Source of the DNA: FEB-10 sp963710645
GTDB lineage: Bacteria > Acidobacteriota > Thermoanaerobaculia > Thermoanaerobaculales > Sulfomarinibacteraceae
NCBI GenBank assembly: GCA_963710645.1
Contig: CAVQBD010000004.1
Coordinates: 124,001 to 188,000 of the forward strand
Length of the DNA: 64,000 nucleotides
Direction of reading: 5' to 3'
A program made the translations under genes and the position numbers. A model generated the notes under the pieces. That model was not told the origin of the DNA. It searched no databases and saw only the letters and a list, made by a program, of their open reading frames with translations. Positions 26,534 to 36,002 of the stretch are shown one piece after another (position 1 is the stretch's first letter; each line of letters begins with the position of its first letter).

Positions 26534-27868
26534 ATGACGCGGAAGATCACGGCGGCGATGCTCATCGCCGGATTGATCCTGGTCGCCGGGTGCGGCCAGA
26601 AGACTGAAGAGCCGGCGGAAGACCCGGCGCGAGCGGTCTACACCCAGTTTCGGGACGCCTACCTCGATGCGGGAACCAAGGCAGAGCAGGTGGCTCTGGT
26701 GGAGCGATTCGTGACCGAGCATCCCACCAACCGTTACGCCGGGTATTACGTCGTGGACATCATCAACCACTACGACGAGATCGGACAGCCGGAGACCGCC
26801 TATGAGATCGTCGAACCCGTACTGGTCGCGGCCGACGATCCAACGTCGAAGTTCAATATCGGCATGGCCCTGGCACCGGTGGCCGCAGACCTTGGACATC
26901 CACTGGATCTGGAATCGCTGATCGCTGATCTAAAATCAGAGGCCCCCCTGGGTTTCTACGAGACAGTGTCGGTGATGGACGCGGCCGCAAAGACAGGTGC
27001 GTGGCAGCTCGAGGAGCGGTACGCGAACGAAGCCATGGAACGCTCCACGATCGAGGCCTACCGTGCCGAGTACCCGGACCGTGAGTTTTCCGACAAAGAG
27101 GTCCAGGAGCGGGTGGCCAACCGACAGGTCTTGGCCTTGACCCACAAGGGCTGGGCCGCCTTCAATCTGGGTCGCGCCGACGAGGCTCTGGCCATGTTCG
27201 AGGAGGCGGATGGTCTCACTGACAAGAACTATGTGGGCCTCACGGGCACACCCCTGGCCACATACTGGGGCAGCGCGTTGTTGCAGCAAGGAGACGCGGA
27301 GGGGGCCATCGCCATACTCGCGCCCGAGGCCGTCTTCGGCGACGCCAAACAGGCCGGGCCCATCCTTCGCCAGGCGTACGTCAACGTCTACGGTGACGAC
27401 ACGGGTTATTTGGAATTCCTTGAATCGACTCGCCTGAAGCTCGCTCGCAGCATTGACGATTTCACGCTGGAGGATTACGACGGCAATGAGGTCAGCCTTG
27501 CGGAATTGAAGGGCGATTCCGTGATGCTGCTGGCCTTCTGGTTCCCCACGTGAGGCGGCTGCCGCGTGGAGTTGCCACGCCTGCAGCCTCTGTACGAGAC
27601 CTACAAGGACCAGGGATTTCAGGTCGTCGCCGTGGAATCCCGCCGCGACACCGAACGGGCCGTTCAATTCATCGAAGACAAAGGCCTCACCTACACCCTG
27701 CTCGAAAATGGTGAAGGGGAACGGGATGTTGTCGGTGGGCTCTTCGGGGTTCGCGCATTCCCGACCTCTTTCCTGATCGACCGGGAAGGCCGTGTGACGT
27801 ACTACCACCTTGGGTTCGAGCTTGGAGATGAGGACAAGCTCGCGGCCGAGATCGAGAGCCTTCTGTGA
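26534..27868 (+). CDS. Probable selenoprotein: lipoprotein with TPR-like region and thioredoxin fold (Sec at TGA 27551)
   Basis: A 444-residue product if TGA 27551-27553 is read as selenocysteine (residue 340). The start is a lipobox signal (LILVAGC, Cys 20). The middle is helical and TPR-like (about 35-300). The C-terminal part is a TlpA/redoxin fold: DFTLEDYDGNEVSLAELKG, LLAFWFPT-U-GGCRVELPRLQ, VVAVESRRD, FGVRAFPTSFLIDREGRV (cis-Pro region). The TGA falls exactly where thioredoxin-fold proteins have the first active-site Cys, giving U-x-x-C. Homology continues for 104 codons beyond it, and a SECIS-like hairpin follows immediately. If Sec is not inserted, a 339-residue truncated lipoprotein is made. 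No sel genes are in the window. Confidence 0.85.
27557..27588 (+). promoter_or_regulatory. SECIS-like stem-loop after the in-frame TGA
   Basis: The outer stem GGCTGC/GCAGCC (27557-27562 with 27583-27588) and inner stem GCGTGG/CCACGC (27564-27569 with 27575-27580) are perfect. The loop is AGTTG with a G at 27571. A single C and a CT dinucleotide form the internal bulge. The loop starts 17 nt after the TGA, in the range used by bacterial SECIS elements, and the sequence codes for protein at the same time. Confidence 0.72.
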
Positions 27869-28006
27869 CGTTGAGAGTCGAAGGTCGAAAGTCGAAGGTC
27901 GGATTGAACGTCAGATATCTGACAATGGACTTTGAACGGTAGATTTGAAGTGCACCGTGGGCCGCCGTAGGGCCGACGGGTCGGGTCCGCTGACCCTCTG
28001 GAACGC

Positions 28007-28432
28007 ATGATGGTCCGAGTCAACGAATTTCTCGAGATCCCGGAGTCGGAACTGGACTTCCGCTATTCCAGGAGTTCGGGTCCGGGCGGCCAAAACGTCA
28101 ACAAGGTGGCCACCAAGGTCACTCTGCTGTTCGACGTCGGGAACTCCGTGGTCCTTGACGACGAGCAGCGCCGTCGTATCGAGCAACGGCTGGCCAACAG
28201 AATTTCGAAGGATGGCGTGCTGCACGTCACCTCCGAGAGGCACCGAACACGATCGGCCAACCAGCGCGATGCCCTGGATCGATTCGCCGAGCTCGTCGCC
28301 CAGGCGCTCACGCCCCGCAAGCGACGCAAAAAAACCGGCGTTCCTAATTCCGAGAAACGACGCCGTCTGGAAAGCAAACGCCGCCGCTCCGGCAAGAAGA
28401 AGCTCCGCGGCCGTCCCGTCGCCGACGACTGA
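28007..28432 (+). CDS. arfB: Alternative ribosome-rescue factor ArfB (YaeJ-type peptidyl-tRNA hydrolase)
   Basis: A 141-residue protein with the RF-1 domain motif SSGPGGQNVNKV (GGQ at 27-29), which hydrolyses peptidyl-tRNA on stalled ribosomes. The C-terminal tail is very basic (KRRKKTG...KRRRLESKRRRSGKKK), as in ArfB, where it enters the empty mRNA channel. ATG at 28007 has GGAACGC upstream but no strong Shine-Dalgarno. Confidence 0.93.
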   Translation: MMVRVNEFLEIPESELDFRYSRSSGPGGQNVNKVATKVTLLFDVGNSVVLDDEQRRRIEQRLANRISKDGVLHVTSERHRTRSANQRDALDRFAELVAQALTPRKRRKKTGVPNSEKRRRLESKRRRSGKKKLRGRPVADD

Positions 28433-28718
28433 TCCCCACCCACCCGGTGTGGAAGTTGTGGAAGGTGCGGAGGTGAAAGGACAAAAAGATCGGGTTGGCG
28501 GGCGTAGGGGTCACCTCGCTCTGCCGACTGGACCGTCTAAGACGCTCATCTCAATCCGGGCGTCATCGGGCACATCGGGTCGATGGGACTCCCCAAAGTT
28601 CGCTGAGCCAGGGGGACCGGATTCGCGCCCACCTCTCCTTCTCAACTTCTCACCTTCTCACCTCGCGGGCGGGCGGGAGGATTTTCGAATTTCGAATTTC
28701 GAATTGGGCGGGTGGGGA
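28433..28718. repeat. Intergenic repeats
   Basis: 28623-28665 has CTTCTCACC-type repeats, and 28683-28706 has GAATTTC/GAATTTCGAATTTC heptamers. A CGGGCGGGCGGG run precedes them. No gene is seen. Confidence 0.6.
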
Positions 28719-28967
28719 TTATTCGAGTCCTAGCTCGGCGTAGCTGGATGATCCGCCGCGGAAACCTATGGACACTCTCTCGTGGTCGGCCACGACCGGC
28801 AGACGGTGTTCCCAACTCAGCGCCCGCACCTGCTCCATCCGGTCCGGCTCGCGACTGAGATTGATCTCCCGGAAGACCACACCTCGGTCGCGGAAATCCT
28901 CCACGAGGGCGACGCAATGCGGGCATCCGTCGGCCGTGAATACGATGATGGAATCCAACTGGCTCAC
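28719..28967 (-). CDS. Glutaredoxin-family protein
   Basis: An 82-residue thioredoxin-fold protein with the active-site motif GCPHC (C15, C18), a REINLSREPDRMEQV helix, and LPVVADHERVSIGFRG with the cis-proline. It resembles NrdH/Grx-like small reductases that use UxxC or CPxC. It is close to the selenoprotein (850 bp away), which may share the redox pathway, but that is speculation. Confidence 0.85.
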   Translation of the reverse strand: MSQLDSIIVFTADGCPHCVALVEDFRDRGVVFREINLSREPDRMEQVRALSWEHRLPVVADHERVSIGFRGGSSSYAELGLE

Positions 28968-28982
28968 TTCGTTCGCACCCTA

Positions 28983-29037
28983 AGATCGAAAGTCGAAAGT
29001 CGAAGGTCGAAAGTCGAAGGTCGAAAGTCGCGTATCG
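28983..29037. repeat. GTCGAAA heptamer array
   Basis: About six copies of GTCGAAA/GTCGAAG (7-bp period). A similar array with the same unit is at 27871-27900, and 29088-29113 carries ACTTTTG/ACTCTCA-type heptamers, which are complementary in style. Confidence 0.8.
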
Positions 29038-29108
29038 TGAGCTGTGAGGCGAGAGTCTGGACGGTACCGGGAGGGCAGAAGGGACTTTTGACTCTCAACT
29101 TTGTACTT

Positions 29109-30047
29109 TCAACGTCTATCCGAGTCGTCTGAGGCATATTCGGAAAGATCCGCAGCACCCGGTTCCATCTCCACGAGGATCCGGGCGTCTTCCCGCCACC
29201 GCGGGTGCACCTTGACCCGTAATCCGAGGTAGATTCGGACGCCCAGGAGCTTTTCGAGATCCAGGCGAGCCTCCTGTCCCACCGCCTTGATCATGGCGCC
29301 GCCCTTGCCGATCACGATGCCCTTCTGACTTGACCGCTCCACGTAGATCACCGCGTCGATGTGCAGCAAGTCCCCGTGGTCCTCGAAATTTTCGACCAGA
29401 ACCCCGGTCGTGTAGGGCAACTCGGCTCGGGCACGAGCCAGGAGCTTCTCCCGCACCACTTCGGCAATAAAAAACCGTTCGGTCTGGGTGGTGGTGAGGT
29501 CCGGAGGATACAGCGGTGGTCCCTCTGGAAGAGCTGCGAAGAGTTCATCGAGCAGCACGTCCAGACCGCTGGGCTCGAGGGCCGAGATCGGCACGACCAT
29601 CGCACCTGGCCGGCGCTCCTGATAGGCCTCCATCATGGGCAGCAGAAGCTGTTTGGGTGATATGAGATCCACCTTTGTCAGCAACCCGAGCACCGGCGGG
29701 GTGACCGGTTCCAAGAGGCTGAATAGATAGTCCTCGCCCGAACCCCACTCCACCGAGGCATCCACCAGGTGGAGGATCAAATCAACCTCCTCGAAGGCGG
29801 ACCGGACCTCCTGCATCATTCGAGTGTTCATCTTGTGCAGCGGGCGGTGAACTCCCGGAAGATCGAAGAACACGGCCTGACCCCTCGCCTCGGTGAGGAT
29901 TCCGATGATCCGATTCCGAGTGGTCTGGGGGCGATCGGACACAATGGCCACCTTGTCGCCCACGAGGGCGTTGACCAACGTGCTCTTGCCGGCGTTGGGC
30001 CTTCCCACGAGGGCAACCGTGCCCGAGCGTTTATCCGGCTTCGTCAC
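29109..30047 (-). CDS. era: GTPase Era
   Basis: A 312-residue GTPase that binds the 16S rRNA 3' end and supports 30S assembly. G1 GRPNAGKST, G3 DLPGVHRP and G4 TKVD are visible, as is a C-terminal KH domain with VIGKGGAMIKAVGQEAR. Last of a tight leftward operon: its start overlaps the stop of the upstream CNNM gene by 17 bp. Confidence 0.96.
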   Translation of the reverse strand: MTKPDKRSGTVALVGRPNAGKSTLVNALVGDKVAIVSDRPQTTRNRIIGILTEARGQAVFFDLPGVHRPLHKMNTRMMQEVRSAFEEVDLILHLVDASVEWGSGEDYLFSLLEPVTPPVLGLLTKVDLISPKQLLLPMMEAYQERRPGAMVVPISALEPSGLDVLLDELFAALPEGPPLYPPDLTTTQTERFFIAEVVREKLLARARAELPYTTGVLVENFEDHGDLLHIDAVIYVERSSQKGIVIGKGGAMIKAVGQEARLDLEKLLGVRIYLGLRVKVHPRWREDARILVEMEPGAADLSEYASDDSDRR

Positions 30048-31311
30048 CGGATCCCTCGGCCGCCTCGGGCTCCAGCTTGCGTACCGTGACGCTCACGATC
30101 CGCCGTTCGTCCATTTCGTCCACAGTGAACAGCAGCCCCAAAGTCCCATCCTCCACCTTGGTCCCTGCCTCGGGAACCGTCCCGTGGCCCGAGAACACCA
30201 GACCACCGATGGTGTCGATGTCGAAATCGTCCACGTCGAGGTCGTAGAGCTCCTCGATCACCTCCAGCGGAGCTCGACCCTGCAGTCTGTAGACCCCCGG
30301 CTCGATCTCCAGAACCTCCGGCGGCTGAAAGGGCTCGTGCTCGTCCTGAATCTCGCCGACGATCTCTTCCAGGATGTCCTCGAGGGTCACCAGCCCGGAG
30401 GTTCCACCGTACTCATCCACCACGATGGCCATCTGCTGGTGTTCCGCCTGAAAATCACGCAACAACTCGCCCAGCGGCTTGCTTTCGGGCACCACCAGGC
30501 AGTCATGGGTGAGCTCGGTCAGCACCACCGGCTGGCCCGCCCTCAGTTGTCTGACCACATTCTTGACGTGAACCACTCCTGTGACGTTGTCCACCGTCTC
30601 GTGATAGACCGGGACCCGGCTCTTTTGGGTTTCCCCGATGAGATCCAACACCTCTTCGACGCTGGCCGTATCAGGCACGGCCACCATGTCGGTCCGCGGC
30701 GTCATCACTTCCCGGACCACAGTATCGAAGAAGTCCACCAGGGACTCGACGATTTCACCTTCGTCCTCTTCGAAGATCCCGGCGGCCTGCCCCGCCTCGA
30801 GGTAGGCCTGGATCTCACGTTCGCTTGCCTCTTCGTCCTCCCCCTCAGGCTGGGGCTCCTGGGGTCCCGGACCCATCCTGACGAGCAACCCGACCACAGA
30901 GCCGGCAAGCGGCTTCACCGATCGCAGCAGGGCCGCCACCGTGTCTTCGCCAACCGCACCGAAGACGAGCCATGAAATGAGGATCAAACCTACCGGCAGC
31001 AGCACGGCAATCGCCAGGGCGGCCGTTCGGTCCAGGATCTGGATCTGCGACAGCACCAGCCACAACAGTCCGACGGCACCGAGCTGCAGCCACCGCAACA
31101 CACCGATCAAACGAGACAGATGGAATGCACTGTTGGTTTCCACAGGAAACAGCCCGCGGTGATCCTCGAGCATTCCCTGGAACCTGACGTTGCCCATTTC
31201 GGCGAGGCTCTTGAGCAGGATCTCGAGCACCGTAAACAACAGCCCAAGCAGCACCGCCACCAGGATCAGGGTCACCGGGTGGACCAGCCACGACAAGATG
31301 TTTGCGTTCAT
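30031..31311 (-). CDS. Hemolysin C/CorC-type CNNM-domain transporter-like protein
   Basis: A 426-residue protein with an N-terminal CNNM membrane domain (about four helices, residues 10-150), a CBS-pair domain (EVMTPRTDMVAVPDTASVEEVL..., DEYGGTSGLVTLEDILEEIVGEI) and a C-terminal CorC_HlyC domain (RLQGRAPLEVIEELYDLDV). Family members are linked to Mg/Co efflux. The start overlaps the ybeY stop by 4 bp (ATGA). Confidence 0.9.
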   Translation of the reverse strand: MNANILSWLVHPVTLILVAVLLGLLFTVLEILLKSLAEMGNVRFQGMLEDHRGLFPVETNSAFHLSRLIGVLRWLQLGAVGLLWLVLSQIQILDRTAALAIAVLLPVGLILISWLVFGAVGEDTVAALLRSVKPLAGSVVGLLVRMGPGPQEPQPEGEDEEASEREIQAYLEAGQAAGIFEEDEGEIVESLVDFFDTVVREVMTPRTDMVAVPDTASVEEVLDLIGETQKSRVPVYHETVDNVTGVVHVKNVVRQLRAGQPVVLTELTHDCLVVPESKPLGELLRDFQAEHQQMAIVVDEYGGTSGLVTLEDILEEIVGEIQDEHEPFQPPEVLEIEPGVYRLQGRAPLEVIEELYDLDVDDFDIDTIGGLVFSGHGTVPEAGTKVEDGTLGLLFTVDEMDERRIVSVTVRKLEPEAAEGSGDEAG

Positions 31312-31760
31312 CCGAGCAGCTCCCGCCGCAACCTCAACTCCAATTCGTCCATCTCTCCGTCATCTCCTTCGTGGTCGTGGCCCAATAGATGCAAGGTTCC
31401 GTGCAATACCAACTCCTCGAGCTCGCGGACTTCGTCGTGGCCGAGCTCGGCACACTGTCTCCTGGCGGTTTCCAATGAGATCACAATCTGGCCAAAGAGG
31501 ATTTCGCCCGAGGGCAAACGATCGCCATCCGGAAACGACAGCACGTCGGTCGGTCGGTCGATGTCGAGGTAGTCTCGATTCAGGTTCCGGATCTGGGCAT
31601 CGTCGGTCACCAGCACGTGGACCTCTCCACCCAACAGTCCCACATGTCGGATCGTCGCCTCGACCACTCGGCGCAAGGCGTCAGTCGCCGGCCGAGAGGG
31701 TCTTCGATCCCACCTGAAAAGGACCCGTGTCACGCTTGCCCCGCTTCCGATTGAAGTCAA
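31308..31760 (-). CDS. ybeY: Endoribonuclease YbeY
   Basis: A protein of up to 150 residues with the metal-binding signature HGTLHLLGHDHEGD and the DYLDIDRPTDVLSFP stretch. YbeY is needed for 16S rRNA 3' maturation and ribosome quality control. The given start overlaps the upstream 7TM-HD gene by 80 bp; a GTG at 31733 or a later codon may be the true start. Confidence 0.92.
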   Translation of the reverse strand: MTSIGSGASVTRVLFRWDRRPSRPATDALRRVVEATIRHVGLLGGEVHVLVTDDAQIRNLNRDYLDIDRPTDVLSFPDGDRLPSGEILFGQIVISLETARRQCAELGHDEVRELEELVLHGTLHLLGHDHEGDDGEMDELELRLRRELLG

Positions 31761-33987
31761 AACCAGGATAGTCGATTCGGTGGTGGTACATGTTGGTCAG
31801 CACCCAGAGAAAGGCCGATGCCACCTTGTCGAGTTCGGAAATCGTGAGGTCGCAGTCGTCCAATTGGCCGTCTCCAAGGGCATCACTGAAGATTTTGTTG
31901 ATCATCCCCTGGATTTTGCCGGGAGTCGGCGTCTCAATGGTCCGCGCCGCCGCCTCCACCGCGTCGGCCAGCAGCAATATCCCCAACTCCTTGCTGTGCG
32001 GTTTGGGACCGGGGTAGCGGTAGTCGCTCTCGCGAACTTCACCCATCTCCGGATCCGCCATCTCCTGGGCCTTGTTGAAGAAATACCGGATGAGCTTCGT
32101 GCCGTGGTGGGTGGCGATCCCCTGACGGATCGGCAACGGGAGTTTGGCCTTACTGGCCATCTCCAATCCCTCCTTGACGTGGCTCTGGATCACCAGGGCC
32201 GACATGGACGGCGACAGCGCATCGTGGGGGTTTGCGCCCCGTTGATTCTCAACAAAATACTCTGGCTTCAGTAATTTACCGACGTCGTGATAGTAGCAGC
32301 AGACACGCAGCAGCAGCGCGTTCCCGCCCACCGCATCGGCGCCGGCCTCGGCGAGGTTTCCCACCGCCAGGGAGTGCTGGTAGGTTCCTGGGGCCTCGAG
32401 AGACAGCTGTTTGAGGAGCGGCAGATTCTGGTTGCTCAACTCGAGCAATCTCATGTCAGTGGTAATGCCGAAGAGAAATTCGAACACAGGCAGCAGCGAG
32501 GACGCCACCACGATGGCCAGCGGGCCTCCCACGAAGGCGGCGGCCGCCGACAACGACATTGATGTGGGGTTGTCCGGCAAGCCGTGGTAGAGCTCCAACA
32601 CCCCCCAGACGATGACGTTGGCCACGCCAACCGCCGCACCCACCCGGCTCAGCCGCACCCGGTCCGAAACCCGCTGCAGCGCGAGAGCTCCCACAAGCCC
32701 GGCCACCAACGCAAAAACCACAACATCAAAATCCCCACCGAGGAGAATCGCTGCTGTGAGCGAGGTGAACAGGGCGAACAACACGGCCGGTTGCATACCG
32801 AGCAGCACGAAGACGGTGATCGGCCCGGCAGCGTAGGGCAGACCCCAAAGATAGGTGTCCACATCCGCCAGGCCACTGGTCCCTGCTCCGGCCATTGCAT
32901 TGGCGACAAAGACACCCATCCGATTCAGCGCCACGAAGAGCAACATGAGGAGATACACCGTGGACAGCTCGCGGGGACCGTAGGCCGGAGATTGGAACCG
33001 CCCCAGAATCCTCCACCAGCCGATCACTATCATCACAACCAGCAGGGTGATGCCTACCGCAGTCAGGTACTTGGTCGTGTCCTCGCGCTGCCGATTGAGC
33101 AGATGCAGCGTCCGCGCCACGCTGTAGGTCACCGTGTCGCCCCGCCGCACCAAGACCTGGCCGCGACGCAGAACCTGCGACACCGGGCTCACCTCACTCG
33201 CCGCGGCGCGCATCCGCTGATCGGTCTCGGCGCGGCTGAAAACGAGGTTCGGCCCCAAGTTGGACTCGAGGAACTCAAGGGCCGGAGTGATCCACCGTCT
33301 CGCCACCGCATCGTGCTCGAGAAGGCGTGTCCGGAGAGCGCCCTCTAGGCCGGTCCGATAGTCAATGGCTCCCGAAATCTCCGCCAGGCTCACCGGCCGC
33401 TCAGTGCCTGACTCCAGATTACGCAGGGCCACGCCGTTGGTCCCGCGGCGCTCGAGCGCTCTCACGTCGTCCACGATCTTGGTTTCGCACAGCTGGCCGA
33501 CCACACCCAACAACGCCAGCTCCAGCGCCGGATCACACTCCGATGACTCCACGACCCTCAACATGGGCTCATCGAGCCTGAGGTCGGTCTCGGACATCAA
33601 TCCATCTTCTGCGATGCCGGCACGACAGACGCCGAAGATCTGGGCAATGCCCTCGGCCAGCTCCAGCTTCAGTCTCGGTTCCATGTCATAAACCGGAAGA
33701 ACCGCGGCACGCGCCTGTTCGCGGACGGACTCGGTAGCTGCCTCGTCGGGCAACGTCAGGTCGAAGGGCATCACGACATCCATGGTCGCCACGTCGCCGG
33801 GCTCCCAATCCGGAAGATTTCGGCCGATCCTCGGCATCAGCATGAGGGAGCAGCCGATCGTCGCCAGAACCGCCCACAACACTGGCATGTCAAGCAAGCG
33901 ACCCCAGATCCCCGACCCCTCCTCGAGACCGCGCTGGATCCGATTGACGGCCTGGCTGTCATTCCGCAAAACGGGTTTCTTGGTCAC
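31681..33987 (-). CDS. 7TM-HD family c-di-AMP-type phosphodiesterase (PgpH-like)
   Basis: A 768-residue protein. An N-terminal helix (about 40) leads into an extracellular domain (7TMR-HDED, about 60-290), seven membrane helices (about 300-500) and an intracellular HD domain with NLAEAGADAVGG, YHDVGKLLKPEYFVENQ, IATHHGTKL, and LLLADAVEAAARTI. In PgpH this domain cleaves c-di-AMP. GTG 33987 is preferred because it overlaps the phoH stop as GTGA; an ATG 36 bp upstream is also in frame. Confidence 0.9.
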   Translation of the reverse strand: MTKKPVLRNDSQAVNRIQRGLEEGSGIWGRLLDMPVLWAVLATIGCSLMLMPRIGRNLPDWEPGDVATMDVVMPFDLTLPDEAATESVREQARAAVLPVYDMEPRLKLELAEGIAQIFGVCRAGIAEDGLMSETDLRLDEPMLRVVESSECDPALELALLGVVGQLCETKIVDDVRALERRGTNGVALRNLESGTERPVSLAEISGAIDYRTGLEGALRTRLLEHDAVARRWITPALEFLESNLGPNLVFSRAETDQRMRAAASEVSPVSQVLRRGQVLVRRGDTVTYSVARTLHLLNRQREDTTKYLTAVGITLLVVMIVIGWWRILGRFQSPAYGPRELSTVYLLMLLFVALNRMGVFVANAMAGAGTSGLADVDTYLWGLPYAAGPITVFVLLGMQPAVLFALFTSLTAAILLGGDFDVVVFALVAGLVGALALQRVSDRVRLSRVGAAVGVANVIVWGVLELYHGLPDNPTSMSLSAAAAFVGGPLAIVVASSLLPVFEFLFGITTDMRLLELSNQNLPLLKQLSLEAPGTYQHSLAVGNLAEAGADAVGGNALLLRVCCYYHDVGKLLKPEYFVENQRGANPHDALSPSMSALVIQSHVKEGLEMASKAKLPLPIRQGIATHHGTKLIRYFFNKAQEMADPEMGEVRESDYRYPGPKPHSKELGILLLADAVEAAARTIETPTPGKIQGMINKIFSDALGDGQLDDCDLTISELDKVASAFLWVLTNMYHHRIDYPGFDFNRKRGKRDTGPFQVGSKTLSAGD

Positions 33988-34952
33988 GATTGGTTCTCGT
34001 TCCGATTCCGGGCCGCCTCCCACCGGTCGTAACGATCCACGACCTGCTGAACGAGCCGATGGCGCACCACGTCATATTGGGTGAAGTTGATGAAGGCGAA
34101 ATCGGGAGCCCCGTCGAGGATCTCGAGGGCCTCGATCAGACCCGAGGCCAGTCCACCGGGAAGATCGATCTGGGTGATGTCGCCGGTGATCACCGTCTTG
34201 GAGTGAAAACCCATCCTTGTGAGGAACATCTTCATCTGCTCGTGGGTCGTATTCTGGGCCTCATCGAGGATGATGAATGCGTCGTTTAAAGTGCGGCCTC
34301 GCATAAAGGCCAACGGTGCGATCTCGATCACCTGCCGATCGATGAGCTTCGAGACCTTGTCATAGCCCAGAATGTCGTACAGCGCGTCGTAGACAGGACG
34401 CAGGTAGGGGTTGATCTTCTCCACCAGATCTCCGGGAAGAAATCCGAGTCGTTCGCCGGCCTCCACCGCGGGCCGCGCGAGCACGATGCGTCGAACCTGT
34501 TTGTCCATCAGGGCTGCCGCCGCCATGGCCACAGCCAGATAGGTCTTGCCGGTCCCTGCAGGACCGGTGGCGAACACGTAGTCGTGCTGGTTGACCGCCT
34601 GGATGAACCGTCGTTGATTGAGGTTCCGTGGCACCAACAACCGCTTCAGTGAGCCGGAAATGCTGGCGTCAAGAAAGAAATCCACCAAATCGATCTCGAG
34701 GTCTTCTTCGAGAACTCTGACGCCGGTCCGGTATTCGTCCTTGCTTATCACGCCGCCCGAGGTCAACAGCCGGTCAAAGGACTCGAGCAGCCGGGCAGCG
34801 ATCACCTCGGCCCGCTCGTCACCGGACAAAGTAATGTCGGTTCCGCGGGCGTTCACCGTGACACCGAGACGCTCCTCGAGGTAACGGAGGTTTTCATCCT
34901 TCGTTCCGAAGAGTCGCTCCACATTCCCCTGTTTCAACTTGACTCGGTGCAT
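33984..34952 (-). CDS. phoH: PhoH-like ATPase
   Basis: A 322-residue P-loop protein from ATG 34952, the usual family length. FATGPAGTGKTYLAVAMA is Walker A, FIILDEAQNTT is Walker B, and VITGDITQIDLPGG follows. A KH-like N-terminal region starts VKLKQGNVERLFGTKDE. PhoH-like proteins often accompany ybeY, as here. Several earlier in-frame ATGs (to 35102) exist without a clear Shine-Dalgarno. First gene of the phoH-pgpH-ybeY-CNNM-era operon. Confidence 0.93.
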   Translation of the reverse strand: MHRVKLKQGNVERLFGTKDENLRYLEERLGVTVNARGTDITLSGDERAEVIAARLLESFDRLLTSGGVISKDEYRTGVRVLEEDLEIDLVDFFLDASISGSLKRLLVPRNLNQRRFIQAVNQHDYVFATGPAGTGKTYLAVAMAAAALMDKQVRRIVLARPAVEAGERLGFLPGDLVEKINPYLRPVYDALYDILGYDKVSKLIDRQVIEIAPLAFMRGRTLNDAFIILDEAQNTTHEQMKMFLTRMGFHSKTVITGDITQIDLPGGLASGLIEALEILDGAPDFAFINFTQYDVVRHRLVQQVVDRYDRWEAARNRNENQS

Positions 34953-35218
34953 TTGTTCCCGTACCCGCGCCGCGGTTTGTCGACCGCGGGTCTCGCTCGA
35001 TCTCCGAATTCCCATCGGATGGAAAAGTGAACCCATGTGTTCACGGCTAGATGGTGTCCTGGCGCGGTCGATCGTCGCGCCGAGAACGGCTGCAGGAACC
35101 ACGTCCTCGCGTTCTCATCAGCGCATTGTAGCAGTTTGGCTCTCTCAAATGGCCGATTCCGGTTTCAACAGGGCAGCGGTGTCGACCAAGTATCGCCGGC
35201 ACGACCGGCCTTGGGGAC

Positions 35219-35788
35219 TCATGTGCCTTTAGAATCGGATGAGCGCCACACGGTATCGGTCAGGCCCGAGCGCGCGTTCAACCACCTCGCCAACACGAAG
35301 AGGCCGTCGGAAAGTCGGTTGAGAAATTCGATGACGCCGTCAGGGAGCCCGCCGGTCTCGCGGGCCGCGGCCACTGCAAGCCGTTCCGCGCGGCGACACA
35401 CCGTTCGCGCCACATGAGCGATCGCAGCCGCCCGACTGCCCCCGGGAAGAATGAAGTTCTTCAAGGGCTCGACCTCCCCCTCCATGCCATCGATCCACTC
35501 CTCCAAAGGCTGCGCCGCCCAGCGAGACGCATCGTGGACGTTTCGGTTCTCTCCGTCAGCCATGGCCGCACCAAGGGAAAAGAGGCTTCGCTGTATCTGT
35601 TCGAGGTGGTGGGTGGCGTCTGCGGGGATCGGCTCGGTGAGAAGCAGGCCGATCACGGAGTTGAGTTCATCCAATGTGCCGTAGGCGGCAATCCTCGGAT
35701 GGTCCTTTTCGACCCTACCGCCGCTCAGCAACGAGGTCTCTCCGGAGTCTCCGGTTTTGGTGTAGATCTTCACCGGGAGATCATACAT
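35219..35788 (-). CDS. Cob(I)alamin adenosyltransferase (PduO type)
   Basis: A 189-residue enzyme that transfers the adenosyl group of ATP to cobalamin. IYTKTGDSGETSLLSGGRVEKDHPRI is the ATP-binding N-terminal motif, TLDELNSVIG and FILPGGSRAAAIAHVARTVCRRAER carry the cobalamin-site residues. The start at 35788 is picked because the conserved motif begins six residues in. It stands 266 bp before phoH and may be transcribed with it. Confidence 0.93.
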   Translation of the reverse strand: MYDLPVKIYTKTGDSGETSLLSGGRVEKDHPRIAAYGTLDELNSVIGLLLTEPIPADATHHLEQIQRSLFSLGAAMADGENRNVHDASRWAAQPLEEWIDGMEGEVEPLKNFILPGGSRAAAIAHVARTVCRRAERLAVAAARETGGLPDGVIEFLNRLSDGLFVLARWLNARSGLTDTVWRSSDSKGT

Positions 35789-36002
35789 GAGGCAGTAGTT
35801 GGAGGGGTGAGAAGGTGACAAGGTGAGAAGGTGAGAGGACTGTACAACCGGGTTGAAGCGCGCAGGTGTGCGCGCTCCTCTCCTTCCCTCCTTCTCGCCT
35901 TCCCGCCATGGTCCTGGGGTCCTTGATGATCCTCATCACCGGGGCAAACTGTATTTCCAGCAAGGGGTTCTGTAACATTCGAGATGTGAGGAGGGACGCC
36001 GA

